A stretch of DNA of 64,000 nucleotides, taken from assembly GCF_000612625.1 (NCBI RefSeq), contig NZ_CCAS010000013.1, positions 1-64,000 of the forward strand, given 5' to 3'. A program made the position numbers and the translations under genes. The notes beneath the pieces were generated by a model. The model was not told the origin of the DNA and ran no database searches. It saw only the letters and a list, made by a program, of their open reading frames with translations. The DNA is from Neobacillus jeddahensis. GTDB taxonomy: Bacteria > Bacillota > Bacilli > Bacillales > Cytobacillaceae. Of this stretch, positions 26,782 through 36,400 are shown piece after piece; the stretch's first letter is position 1; the number at the start of each line of letters is the position of its first letter.

Positions 26782-27354
26782 ATGAACCGGAAGCTTGTCA
26801 TTCTATTTAGTACCTTATATGTTATTTTCATGGCTGTTTTGGCAGTCTATTACTATCAAAATGAGGATTCCTTTAAATCAACTGTAGCAATTGGGGGGAT
26901 TATATGCGGGGCTATCCCCCTTATCTTAGCCTTTTTCACTAAACTTCAATTCAATTTACCGATTGTCCTATCTTATTTAATCTTCTTGATCGGATCACAA
27001 TATTTCGGCTCGATACTAGGTTGGTATGGCCTTGGTTGGTGGGACACTTTCATGCATTTCATTAGCGGTGCCATCCTTGCCTTTTCAGGTATTGCCTTAT
27101 ATGAAAGACTCATCCATAGAAATGCAGGTGAGGCTATTTCACCGTGGTTTGTGTTTCTCTTTACTCTTTCGTTTGCAGCATTGGGCGGTGTACTTTGGGA
27201 AGTGTATGAGTTTAGCTGTGACCAATTGATTGGTATGACCTTACAAGGCGGAGGTAATAAGGATACCATGACCGATTTAATTGCGGATTCATTAGGCGGT
27301 CTTGTCATTGCCATTTGGGCTGGCATTCGCACGAATAAGAAGATTAAGAAATGA
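26782..27354 (+). CDS. YjdF/DUF2238-like membrane protein, copy 2
   Basis: 190 residues, GAGGTG before the ATG. Motifs WWDTFMHFISGAI, GVLWEVYEFSCDQL and GNKDTMTDLIADSLGG line up with copy 1. The Trp-Asp, Glu and Asp-Thr-Met residues lie near the membrane and could be catalytic or metal-binding, but no activity is known. A terminator follows. Confidence 0.72.
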   Translation: MNRKLVILFSTLYVIFMAVLAVYYYQNEDSFKSTVAIGGIICGAIPLILAFFTKLQFNLPIVLSYLIFLIGSQYFGSILGWYGLGWWDTFMHFISGAILAFSGIALYERLIHRNAGEAISPWFVFLFTLSFAALGGVLWEVYEFSCDQLIGMTLQGGGNKDTMTDLIADSLGGLVIAIWAGIRTNKKIKK

Positions 27355-27358
27355 CAGG

Positions 27359-27390
27359 GAAAAGGTACGTCTTAGTCGACGCACCTTTTT
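27359..27390. terminator. Bidirectional terminator
   Basis: AAAGGT(A)CGTC/GACG(C)ACCTTTT with six-base loop between the convergent membrane-protein pair and yclM. Confidence 0.8.
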
Positions 27391-27397
27391 ATTGATT

Positions 27398-28759
27398 TTA
27401 TGCGGTTACTGCCATAAAGAATTCCTCATATAAAGCCTGAACAGCTCTTTTTTCATCGACTTCCTTAACCCCAAACATCATACTTACCTCTGAGGAGCCT
27501 TGGTTAATCATTTCAATATTAACCGAAGCCTTTGCTAATGCCTTGGATGCTTTTGCCATTGTCCCAACGTTCTGACGCATCCCCTCTCCAACCACCATAA
27601 TAAGTGCAAGACTATGTTCGATTTTCACTTCATCCGCATGTAATTCTGTCTTAATTCGCTTAATAATCTTTGCCTCCATGTTAACATCTAACTGATTTTC
27701 TCTTAAAATAATCGAGACATCGTCAATACCAGATGGCGTATGTTCATAGGAGAGACCTTCATCCTCTAAAATTCCTAACAGCTTTCGGCCAAAGCCAATT
27801 TCTCTATTCATTAAGTATTTGCTAACATATATACTACAAAACCCTTGATCGCTGGCAATACCAATAACCGGACCGTTGATGTTATCACGTACATTCACTA
27901 TTCTTGTTCCTGGTGCATTCGGATTATTTGTATTCTTTATTTGAACTGGTATACCAGCTTTATATGCTGGAACAAGTGCTTCATCATGCAATACGGTAAA
28001 GCCGGCATAGGACAATTCACGCATTTCACGGTAGGTTAATTCCTTTATCTCTCTTGGCTGGCTCACAATTGTTGGATTAACAGAGTAAACAGCATCCACA
28101 TCTGTAAAATTTTCATATAAATCTGCCTTTAGCGCGTTAGAAAGAATAGAACCTGTAATATCAGAACCACTCCGCGAAAAAGTACACACTTCACCTGTTT
28201 CACTATAGCCAAAAAAACCAGGAAAGATTAAAATTCCAGGATGTTGACTGAGTGCAAACAGCCGGTCATAGGATTCCAGTAAGACTTGGGCATTACCTGG
28301 TTCATTACTTACTAACAGACCTGCCTCTTTAGGATCAACATAGTAAGCCTCTACTCCTTGCTCACGAAAATAAGCAGCCACCAATTTTGCATTATTATCC
28401 TCACCACTCGCCTTCAGTAAATCGATAAATCGGTCAGGTTTACTTTTATTACTCGCAACTCTTACCATTAAATCGTCATAGATTTCGGCCATGACCCGAT
28501 CTGGAAGTGCTAATTCCTCCGCAATGGCTGCATATCTTTCGATAACCTCTTCAAGCCTGATTTGAGGATTTTTATTCGCTAAACAAAGTTCAGCAACTTC
28601 AATTAATAAATCAGTTACCTTTGAATCATCTGAAAATCTCTTGCCAGGTGCTGATACGACGACAACTTTTCGTTCGGGATCTGATAAAACAATCTGAAAT
28701 ACCTTTTCAAGTTGCTTCCCCGATGCTAAAGAGGATCCGCCAAATTTAATAACCTTCAT
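27398..28759 (-). CDS. yclM: Aspartate kinase III
   Basis: 453 residues, the length of B. subtilis YclM (454). N-terminal kinase domain with MKVIKFGGSSLASG, the substrate motif FSRSGSDITGS near residue 200 and GFTVLHDEAL. Two C-terminal ACT domains (about 305-450) mediate feedback by amino acids; AspK III in B. subtilis is inhibited by lysine and threonine together. It phosphorylates aspartate, the first step to lysine, threonine and methionine. No riboswitch is seen in the 216 bases upstream. Confidence 0.93.
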   Translation of the reverse strand: MKVIKFGGSSLASGKQLEKVFQIVLSDPERKVVVVSAPGKRFSDDSKVTDLLIEVAELCLANKNPQIRLEEVIERYAAIAEELALPDRVMAEIYDDLMVRVASNKSKPDRFIDLLKASGEDNNAKLVAAYFREQGVEAYYVDPKEAGLLVSNEPGNAQVLLESYDRLFALSQHPGILIFPGFFGYSETGEVCTFSRSGSDITGSILSNALKADLYENFTDVDAVYSVNPTIVSQPREIKELTYREMRELSYAGFTVLHDEALVPAYKAGIPVQIKNTNNPNAPGTRIVNVRDNINGPVIGIASDQGFCSIYVSKYLMNREIGFGRKLLGILEDEGLSYEHTPSGIDDVSIILRENQLDVNMEAKIIKRIKTELHADEVKIEHSLALIMVVGEGMRQNVGTMAKASKALAKASVNIEMINQGSSEVSMMFGVKEVDEKRAVQALYEEFFMAVTA

Positions 28760-28975
28760 TGATACATCCCCTTATCTATCAAAAATATAATCTTAATTTT
28801 ATTACAATTCCGAAAATATTCAAGTGTTTTTTCCTTCTCCAATGCACATTTGTCCTTGTATAAAAGACTGTGGAATAAATACAAAAGAAAAAACAGTAAT
28901 TTCCCTAAGAAAACCACTGTTGAACTTGTTATATCAAAAATTAACTATACTACCAAGGAGGATAGCATCCTTAAA

Positions 28976-29590
28976 TTAACGGATAATTTCAATAAAATGG
29001 GCAAGAATCCTAGCAGTTAGTCCCCAGATTGCCCTATCACCATATCGATAAAAATATTCCTCCAATCCTCTTGCTCGCCATTGGTATTTTTCACCACCAG
29101 GAATCAGATCAAATGGAAAATTTTCCTCTGGTTCTGCTTTAAATTGGACTCGATAAATTTCTGGATTATTCTTCATAAAAAAAGCTAACGGTACAGTAAA
29201 GATCTCTCCTACCTCTGATGGGTTTGGCGAAATTCGGTCAGGTTTTTTAATATAGCCAACATACGGATAGAGAATCATTCCAAACGGAGAAATCATATAA
29301 TCAAGTGGGTAAACATCCGATATATCTTCTTCATCAATTCTTAATTCCTCAACCGTCTCACGTACAGCGCCACCTTTTTCATCTAAATCCTCCGGGTCAA
29401 TTCTTCCTCCCGGAAAACAAATCTCTCCTGGCTGCCGTCTTAATTCAAGGGAACGAACCTCAAACAAGATATGAATTCCATCTTCTTTTTGAAGTAGTGG
29501 AATCATAACCGCATATTTTGAAAATCTCTCACTGCCTAAAATCTTAGGGGTATGCACTTTCAATTTTTGTAAAACCGGATCTAATTCCAT
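28976..29590 (-). CDS. Nudix hydrolase, CoA pyrophosphatase type
   Basis: 204 residues. The Nudix box reads GGRIDPEDLDEKGGAVRETVEEL, with the CoA-type upstream signature ELRRQPGEICFPGG. Family members of this type (YeaB/CoaA-like) hydrolyse CoA derivatives to 4'-phosphopantetheine and 3',5'-ADP. Single gene; start ATG with a GAGGTGAAGG site upstream. Confidence 0.87.
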   Translation of the reverse strand: MELDPVLQKLKVHTPKILGSERFSKYAVMIPLLQKEDGIHILFEVRSLELRRQPGEICFPGGRIDPEDLDEKGGAVRETVEELRIDEEDISDVYPLDYMISPFGMILYPYVGYIKKPDRISPNPSEVGEIFTVPLAFFMKNNPEIYRVQFKAEPEENFPFDLIPGGEKYQWRARGLEEYFYRYGDRAIWGLTARILAHFIEIIR

Positions 29591-29663
29591 GCCTTCACCT
29601 CACTCTATATTCGTAATATTATGTTTGTTACTTACTACAATACCATTTTTTATTAGACTATAG

Positions 29664-29696
29664 AAAAAAACAACCCAACAGAAATGAGTTGGATTG
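29664..29696 (-). terminator. Terminator of the ABC importer operon
   Basis: On the minus strand CAATCCAAC/GTTGGGTTG followed by TTTTTTT, 60 bases after the ATPase gene. Confidence 0.75.
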
Positions 29697-29756
29697 CCCC
29701 TGAAGTATGTTTTTTTATTATCAATCCCATGATTAGATGCTCGTAACTTTGCTCAC

Positions 29757-30551
29757 TTACGACAATATGGCACGATCACTTGACATTTGTACACCACGAA
29801 TTCTTTTAAATTCACTTAATAAACTTTCAATGGTTAGATTCCATTTATTTTCTTCTGTTACCTCAAAAATCACCTGTCCCTTATCCATCATAATTAACCG
29901 ATTTCCTAAATCAATCGCTTGCTGCATATTATGAGTAACCATAAGAGTAGTAAGGTTGTATTTCCTTACAATTTCCTTTGTCAAATTGGTAATTAGCTCT
30001 GCCCTTGATGGATCTAGCGCAGCCGTATGTTCATCAAGTAGTAGAATAGAGGGCTCTGTAAAGGTCGCCATTAATAAGGAAAGTGCCTGCCGCTCCCCAC
30101 CAGATAGTAAACCTACTTTCGCTTGTAAACGATTCTCCAACCCGAGATGCAAGGATTCGAGGACTTCACAGAAATAATCACGCCGTTTTTTCGTTACCCC
30201 TCTTCGGAATGTACGCGTTTTATTTCGTGAATAAGCCATTGCAAGATTTTCTTCAATCGTCATACTTGGGGCCGTACCTGCCATCGGATCCTGAAAAACA
30301 CGGCCAATCATTTTAGAACGATTAAATTCGGACACCCCTGTTACATTTTTACCGCCAATTTGCACTTCCCCAACATCTGGAGTTAATACACCTGAAATGA
30401 TATTCATTAACGTAGACTTGCCAGCTCCATTACTTCCAATGACGGTGACGAAATCCCCGGGTTCAAGGGTTAAGTTCACATGATCAATAGCTATTTTTTC
30501 ATCGGGCGTCCCTTCATTAAAAATCTTATGAATCTGATTTAAGCGTAGCAT
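29757..30551 (-). CDS. ABC importer ATPase (TrpZ-like)
   Basis: 264 residues from ATG 30551 (AAGGGGGA upstream). Walker A GSNGAGKST, Q-loop FQDPMAGTAPSMTIEE, signature LSGGERQALSL, Walker B ILLLDEHTAAL, H-loop MVTHNMQQA. It begins 26 bases inside the end of the permease gene, so it is translationally coupled. With the permease and lipoprotein upstream it forms a complete importer of the type whose streptococcal version is TrpXYZ (tryptophan). Ligand not determined. Confidence 0.9.
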   Translation of the reverse strand: MLRLNQIHKIFNEGTPDEKIAIDHVNLTLEPGDFVTVIGSNGAGKSTLMNIISGVLTPDVGEVQIGGKNVTGVSEFNRSKMIGRVFQDPMAGTAPSMTIEENLAMAYSRNKTRTFRRGVTKKRRDYFCEVLESLHLGLENRLQAKVGLLSGGERQALSLLMATFTEPSILLLDEHTAALDPSRAELITNLTKEIVRKYNLTTLMVTHNMQQAIDLGNRLIMMDKGQVIFEVTEENKWNLTIESLLSEFKRIRGVQMSSDRAILS

Positions 30552-31557
30552 GGTGATCCCCCTTTGCATGAGCAGAAGCCTGGATCTGATTCATTCGTTC
30601 AGCTTTTCTACGGGCCTTCCGCTTTTTCTCTCTAGAGCCTTCAATGATTTTCGGTGTAGTAAGTGCAAGAATTACAATGAGGGCAGTAATGAGCTTCATA
30701 TCACCTGGATCCAAGAAATCAACCCGAAGCGCTAAGGTTACGACAATTCGGTAAATGATGGACCCGCCAATAACGGCAAGAGTTGTTCTGGCGATGGTTT
30801 TTGTGCCAAATAGGGCCTCTCCAATAATCACTGATGCTAAGCCGATCACGATCATTCCGATACCCATGCCGACGTCAGCAAATCCTCCCTGTTGGGCAAT
30901 AAGAGCACCAGAGAAAGCAACTAAGGCATTAGATAAACCGAGTCCAAGGACGACAAGGAGGTTGGTGTTAGCAGAAAGACTACGAATCATTCGCTTGTTG
31001 TCTCCCGTTGCTCTGACAGCGAGACCAATTTCCGTTTGTAAGAACAAATCAGTCATGAATTTAATTAAGAACGTGACGAGAATCATAAAGATGAGAATTC
31101 CCCATGTTTCGGGCAGACTATCCCCAAGACCTACCGAAGTTAAAAGGCTATTGAAAAAAGAATCAATGCCTGTTTTTTCAAAAACTTCACTAATTTTTGT
31201 AAAGGCCGTATCCGTATTTAATAACGGAATATTGGATCGCCCCATGATTCTTAGGTTAATCGAATATAAAGCAATCATCATGAGGATTCCAGAAAGTAAA
31301 TTATTTATTTTCCCAAACGTATGGAGAAGTCCCGTCATACACCCAGCTGCAAATCCTGCAAATAAAGCCCCGATTGTTGCTAAAAAGGGGTTGACACCAT
31401 TCGCGATAAGAATTGCCGAAATGGCAGCCCCTGTTACAAAACTTCCATCCACCGTTAAATCTGGAAAATCCAGAATCCGAAAGGAAAGATAAACGCCCAG
31501 TGCCATAATCGCATATATGATTCCTGCTTCAAATGAACCAAAAAGGGCTGTAAACAT
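30526..31557 (-). CDS. ABC importer permease (TrpY-like)
   Basis: 343 residues from ATG 31557 (GAAAGGA nine bases upstream). About nine membrane segments, including GIIYAIMALGVYLSFRILDFPDLT and VDGSFVTGAAISAIL; the coupling helix lies near EIGLAVRATGDNKRMIRSL. It belongs to the BPD_transp_2 (branched-chain-like) permeases. Fits a single-permease homodimer with the adjacent ATPase and lipoprotein. Confidence 0.9.
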   Translation of the reverse strand: MFTALFGSFEAGIIYAIMALGVYLSFRILDFPDLTVDGSFVTGAAISAILIANGVNPFLATIGALFAGFAAGCMTGLLHTFGKINNLLSGILMMIALYSINLRIMGRSNIPLLNTDTAFTKISEVFEKTGIDSFFNSLLTSVGLGDSLPETWGILIFMILVTFLIKFMTDLFLQTEIGLAVRATGDNKRMIRSLSANTNLLVVLGLGLSNALVAFSGALIAQQGGFADVGMGIGMIVIGLASVIIGEALFGTKTIARTTLAVIGGSIIYRIVVTLALRVDFLDPGDMKLITALIVILALTTPKIIEGSREKKRKARRKAERMNQIQASAHAKGDHHATLKSDS

Positions 31558-31649
31558 GAAGATCATCCTTTCTTTATGTCTTTTCGTCTATTTTAATAAT
31601 CAATAAAAGCTGCTTTCATTCCTATGTAAAAATCAAGGAGTTAACCCCT

Positions 31650-31671
31650 AAAAAGGCTTCCTCCTTGAAGC
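31650..31671 (-). terminator. Partial terminator between lipoprotein and permease genes
   Basis: On the minus strand GCTTC-AAGGAG-GAAGC followed by CTTTTTA, just after the lipoprotein gene. It could let the binding protein be made in excess of the permease by partial termination. Confidence 0.5.
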
Positions 31672-31676
31672 ATTGC

Positions 31677-32678
31677 TCATTCATTTCCTTCATAAAACTC
31701 GCCTAAGTTCTTCCAATCCTCATTTACCTTGAGTCCTTGCGTTTCAGCTGCCTTCTTATTAATAACTAGCTTTAGGCTGTTAGGCAATTCAACTGGAATT
31801 TCAGACGCCTTCTTCATGCCGCTTAAAATATCTGCAGCCATTAAACCTGATTGATAACCTAGATCAAAATAGCTAAAGCCACTTGCTGCAACTGCTCCCT
31901 TTTTCATAGAGTCCAGTTCACCAACGAAAAGGGGTATTTTTTTGCTGTTTGCAACCGAAATAACTGAATCAAGCGCTGTCACAACAGTATTATCCGTTGG
32001 GATATAAATAGCATCCACGCGCCCAACTAATGATTCGGCGGCCTGCTTCACTTCTGCTGTAGTAGAAACCGATACTTCTACAAGTTTAGCTCCCTGTCCT
32101 TCAGCAATCTTTTTAACTTCCTCAATCTGAACAACAGAATTCTGTTCACCAGAGTTATAGATGACACCGATATTCTTTGCTTTCACTTCGTCAGTAATAA
32201 AACTAATGGTTTTTTTCGTTGCTTCCGGATGATTGTCAGTTGTTCCGGTAATGTTTTTCCCCGGCTTGTCAAATGCCTCAACCAATCCTGCCCCAACAGG
32301 ATCTGTTACCGATGTAAAGATAATGGGAATATCCTTGGTAGCATTCAATGCCGCTGTCGCACTAGGAGTTGCATTTGCAAAAATTAAATCTACTTTATCA
32401 CCCACAAAATTTGTAGCAATTGTTTGCGTGTTATTCATATCTGCCTGAGCATTTTGTTCATCATATTTAACTTTAATCCCCTTGTCTTTTAAAGCCTTTT
32501 TAAAGCCTTCCGTCGCAGCATCTAATGAAGGGTGCGGTGCAAATTGGGTAATCCCCACTTTGAATTCCTTATCCGCGCCTCCCTTTTCCGAACCTCCTGC
32601 TGATTCTTTACTACCACAGCCAGCTAGCAGCAACATTCCTGCCATTGCAATAGAAAATGCCTGAACTCTTTTTTTCAT
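31677..32678 (-). CDS. ABC importer substrate-binding lipoprotein (TrpX-like)
   Basis: 333 residues from ATG 32678 (AAGGGGGATGG upstream). A lipoprotein signal ends in MLLLAGCGS, with Cys about residue 21. The mature part is an ABC substrate-binding family (PF04392) protein: FKVGITQFAPHPSLDAATEGF, PSATAALNATKDIPIIFTSVTDPVGAGL, and DAIYIPTDNTVVTALDSV. In Streptococcus the relative TrpX binds tryptophan; for this one the ligand may be any small amino acid or purine. First gene of the operon. Confidence 0.88.
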   Translation of the reverse strand: MKKRVQAFSIAMAGMLLLAGCGSKESAGGSEKGGADKEFKVGITQFAPHPSLDAATEGFKKALKDKGIKVKYDEQNAQADMNNTQTIATNFVGDKVDLIFANATPSATAALNATKDIPIIFTSVTDPVGAGLVEAFDKPGKNITGTTDNHPEATKKTISFITDEVKAKNIGVIYNSGEQNSVVQIEEVKKIAEGQGAKLVEVSVSTTAEVKQAAESLVGRVDAIYIPTDNTVVTALDSVISVANSKKIPLFVGELDSMKKGAVAASGFSYFDLGYQSGLMAADILSGMKKASEIPVELPNSLKLVINKKAAETQGLKVNEDWKNLGEFYEGNE

Positions 32679-32846
32679 GTAACTTCCATCCCCCTTGACC
32701 TCGTTCAATATAATTATTGTCAAAAAATTTTTTATATTAAAATTATTCTAGTATCTTTTTGTTTTAAAAGCAATAGAAATGGGGAAAATATTTTTTTGCT
32801 TTAAAGCGTATTAGTGAAGAGAAAACATCAAACCTAAAATTTTCGA

Positions 32847-32880
32847 CAAAAAAAATGCCTTCGTGTAAGTGGAAGGCATT
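32847..32880 (-). terminator. Terminator of the 42-residue gene
   Basis: AATGCCTTC/GAAGGCATT stem followed, on the minus strand, by TTTTTTT. Confidence 0.75.
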
Positions 32881-32928
32881 CAAGCAAGTATATAAAACAT
32901 GATAAGGAAATGAGTTAAATTCTTTATC

Positions 32929-33057
32929 TTACCATTCCCTAGTGTTCTCTAGTAATTGATCAATCTCTACCATTTTCACCATATGACTGTTCTTTTCAGA
33001 TGTTAGCTCTGATGTGGCCTCTAGTAATTTATCGATATCAATTAAAATGTTTCCCAT
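32929..33057 (-). CDS. Small protein with internal repeat
   Basis: 42 residues starting ATG 33057, with GGAGG six bases upstream and a terminator at 32847. Two similar segments, IDIDKLLEATSELTS and VEIDQLLENTREW, suggest a short duplicated helix. It is acidic and leucine-rich, with no known family. The ribosome site, start, terminator and repeat favour a real gene over chance. Confidence 0.5.
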   Translation of the reverse strand: MGNILIDIDKLLEATSELTSEKNSHMVKMVEIDQLLENTREW

Positions 33058-33198
33058 CACAAACCTCCATCAACTGTTACTCCTTACTTGTTATAAGACT
33101 ATTCGATGGTTCCTTAAAAAACCTGGGGGTCGTAAAGAAATCAACAAAAAACAAATATCGAGTACTTTTTTAACAGTAAAGATATGATATTATTCACT

Positions 33199-33480
33199 AT
33201 TTTTTCCAAAAAGTCAGTTTACAATGGGGAAGGGAAGGGAATCAGGCAAGTCTTACGATTGAAAATCGGCTTAGTTTCTCTTAATGCGTACAGAAAGCGA
33301 TAGCTTTCTGTAGCCAAGCACAAGACAAGCCGGCGGGAATTTAGATTTTTTAACGGATTAAAAAAAGGTGGGAAACAAAGCGAGTCGGAGTCACTTATAT
33401 CTGTTTCATAATCGTACAAAAATATTGGAGTCTGTCACCTTTGGGGATCGTAATCCCAAGGCAACAGGCTCCTTTTTATT
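33199..33480 (+). ncRNA. Candidate structured RNA (no gene in this gap)
   Basis: No convincing protein lies between 33060 and 33480. The + strand can fold into a closed branched structure: GGC..GTCTT (33245-33254) pairs with AAGAC..GCC (33322-33331), enclosing hairpins CGATT-GAA-AATCG (33256) and a perfect 9-bp ACAGAAAGC-GATA-GCTTTCTGT (33290-33311). A strong hairpin with T-run ends the region at 33478. No clear promoter was found, and the terminator may serve mainly the large convergent minus-strand gene, so this is a candidate only. Confidence 0.4.
33427..33478. terminator. Long terminator hairpin
   Basis: GGAGTCTGT (33427-33435) pairs with ACAGGCTCC (33464-33472), with an inner CCTT/AAGG and GGGG/CCCC stem; TTTTTATT follows on the + strand and a weaker T-run follows on the minus strand. 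Confidence 0.75.
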
Positions 33481-36400
33481 TAATCCCAATTTTTTATTTT
33501 CTCGATTATTTTATTCTTTATCAGGGTAAAGAAGGTGGACTCCCCCTTTTGTACTTTTTGCTTATGCCATTCATTAAAGCTTGCAACAGTAATTAAGACC
33601 ATGCCTGCTATTAATAAATATACCCACCATGGCATGTTGCCCCAATATGGTCTGGTTTGCAGGAATACATTTAATAGTAACACCCCTGCCCCAACAAAAA
33701 AGTAAGATTTAATACGGAGAAACATTCCTGTCAGCATAGATACTAATGAAAGTGTTCCTAAAATAATGGCATCATACACGGTATTGCTAGCTAAGCCATC
33801 CTGGATTAGGAGCAGAGAAACGGAGATTAATACTCCCCATTGGATAGCTTTTATACTTTCAGCATACCTTCCTTTTAGATTTTTTTGAATAAAAATAACC
33901 AGTAGAATAAAGGGAAGGACAAGTACCTCCCGTTTCCATAAATCCGCAATATTCAACCTATATATGACCGAATAATAGGGCTGTAATAGATAGGTTCCTC
34001 CGAGGATGGACATAAATACGGATGCACCTACTGGTACTCTTTTTGCCTGCAGCCAGATGGCGATGGCGATGAGGCACCCTGGTAAGGCATGCGTCCAAAG
34101 ATTTTCTGTGTCAATAAAGTACATAAACACAAAATATAAGAAGGATACCATTGTATATCCATCAATCTTTGTATCAAGAAGCATTTTCCCATTAGAAACA
34201 ACCTTTTTGTAAATACTTTGCCCAATAAAAATCATGAGAATTCCCAAACCACCGAAAAGTAGCATGTTTTCAAGCCCCATTATTTCACTCGAATACGAGA
34301 ACTCCACTGTTGCAAAAAATGCAAATATTAATGGAACCAGCCCAAAAATATCCCATTTTACCTTATGCAAATAGACTAATAATCCCACCACATAGGAAAG
34401 GGTTACAAGATATTGAAGCCCATTATATGGATAGATCAAAAGTGAAAAACCAATCCCAAGCATTGAAAATGACACTAAGTAATAAGTGGTTCGCCTTGCA
34501 TATTCTCCCTTCACGACCAATGAGAATAAAAGAATTAAGCCACTGGTGATAAGAAAATTATATTGTCCTAGGTAATCAGCAAAGACCATATTGATAGCAG
34601 TTGTGACAATAAAAAATAATGAGGTAAAACAACCATAAAGATAGACTTTAATCTGCCATTCCCGAACGGCATATCTACTACTCAATGCATATACAAAAAT
34701 GGCTAGAATGAAGCTGTAAAGTGCAAAATCATGAAAAACAAACAAAGTATAGACCAATGTAAATGGATATACGATGTGTCCGACCCATGCAAAGGCAGAC
34801 GATAGGACATGATCCCATTTCCTCCATATAAAAGCAGTTAACAGCAAAATCACAGCTCCTGTTGAGGCGATTAATGAATCAACAGACCGACTAAATGTTA
34901 TCAGTAGTGAAACAGCATGTATGATGGAAAAATAGCTAAACAGTACTTCTATGCTAATAAAAAATGGTATCCATTTTATTCCGGTGAGTTTATAAAGATA
35001 TGTATACATCCCAATTCCTATTGTCAATATAGCTGGTTGGACCCATGGTTGATTTAAAGGATCTACTAATACGCAAAAAATAGCCAACGTGTAAAGTATC
35101 TGTGCCGTGTACAAGGAAAGTTTCCCTATTTCTATTTCACCAATCTTATTCCATAGCAAGCTTGAACATAAAACAAAGAGGGCTCCACAGGCAAGATTTA
35201 CCGGATATCCATAATTAACTGCATATACGCCTGAATAGCCAATCATTTCTTCACCAAATGCCATGATCGAGAGACCCCATGCAATCGGTATGACCCAAAT
35301 CGCTACTTGCTTATATTGCACCCTTTCATCAAATTTGTGTAATAAATAAGCAGATATTGATAGTAGGATGAGCATGATCCCTAATTCCCACCACATAAGG
35401 AAAGTGAACGATATCAAAACAGCAAGCACCATGATACCTATACCAACGTCCTTTGAAGCAGTCTGGAGGATCATGACCCATTTCATTCGACGGAATCCAA
35501 AGACACAAAAAAGTAGAAATCCAGCTATAAAGACCAAAAGTGGAAAAGGAAAAAATCCAAACGGATGATTAAGTAAGTCAACCGCTTCGAGACTAGTTGA
35601 TGCAAAAAATAGTGAACTTAAATAAGGAAAAATCCTCTCTTTACGATTGAAAGCTAAGTATAAGAAATTAGTAGCCATAATAAGATAGGCAAATAGAAGG
35701 ACAATCGAAGGAGTTCCTGTCCTAATCAAGAACGCTTCTACGCTTATATAAATAAAGGCAAAGCCAGATAGGACTCCACTTGTATATTGAAATACTTTCT
35801 CTAATGAAAATTTATTATCTAATACTTTAGGAATAAATACCAATCCAAAGGCCAAGGATGCATAGAATATCGCGCCAATCTGATCTAGAGCGCTATGCTC
35901 GATCACTTGATAGGCACCATAAACAAGCATAATCGTAAAGATAAAATGATATTCTTTCCTGCCACTCACATATATCATCGACAAATAGATGATTCCTGTT
36001 AAAAGTAAATTAAAGCCATGGATCACCTCATTATCGTAGATAAAAAGCATCGTTAGGGTTGAAATGATTAGATGTATTTGGATATAGGGAACCATTTCCT
36101 GAGTAAACAATTTGAGAGCTACCCTGTCCTTTAATCTTTGGTAAGCAATAATGAAGATGGTATTAATTATCACTATTCCTAAATAATAAAAATCGGTTCT
36201 AAGGTTCAATGCTGCCAATAAAAAGCTTAATCCTATTGATAATGAAACATACGTAAACCAAACAAATAATCTAGAATTTAGTTTCTTAGCAAGGAAGATG
36301 TAAATCGTAATTGGAACCAGGCTACCTAGCATGCCAAGTAAATAGCGTCCCTCTCCATTGACAGACAGATATGGGCCTAAAAGTTCGAACCATCCTAGTG

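Noticed and set aside
33219..33419. Open frame of 66 codons, minus strand
   Set aside because: Overlaps the structured intergenic region; no ribosome site and no family likeness.
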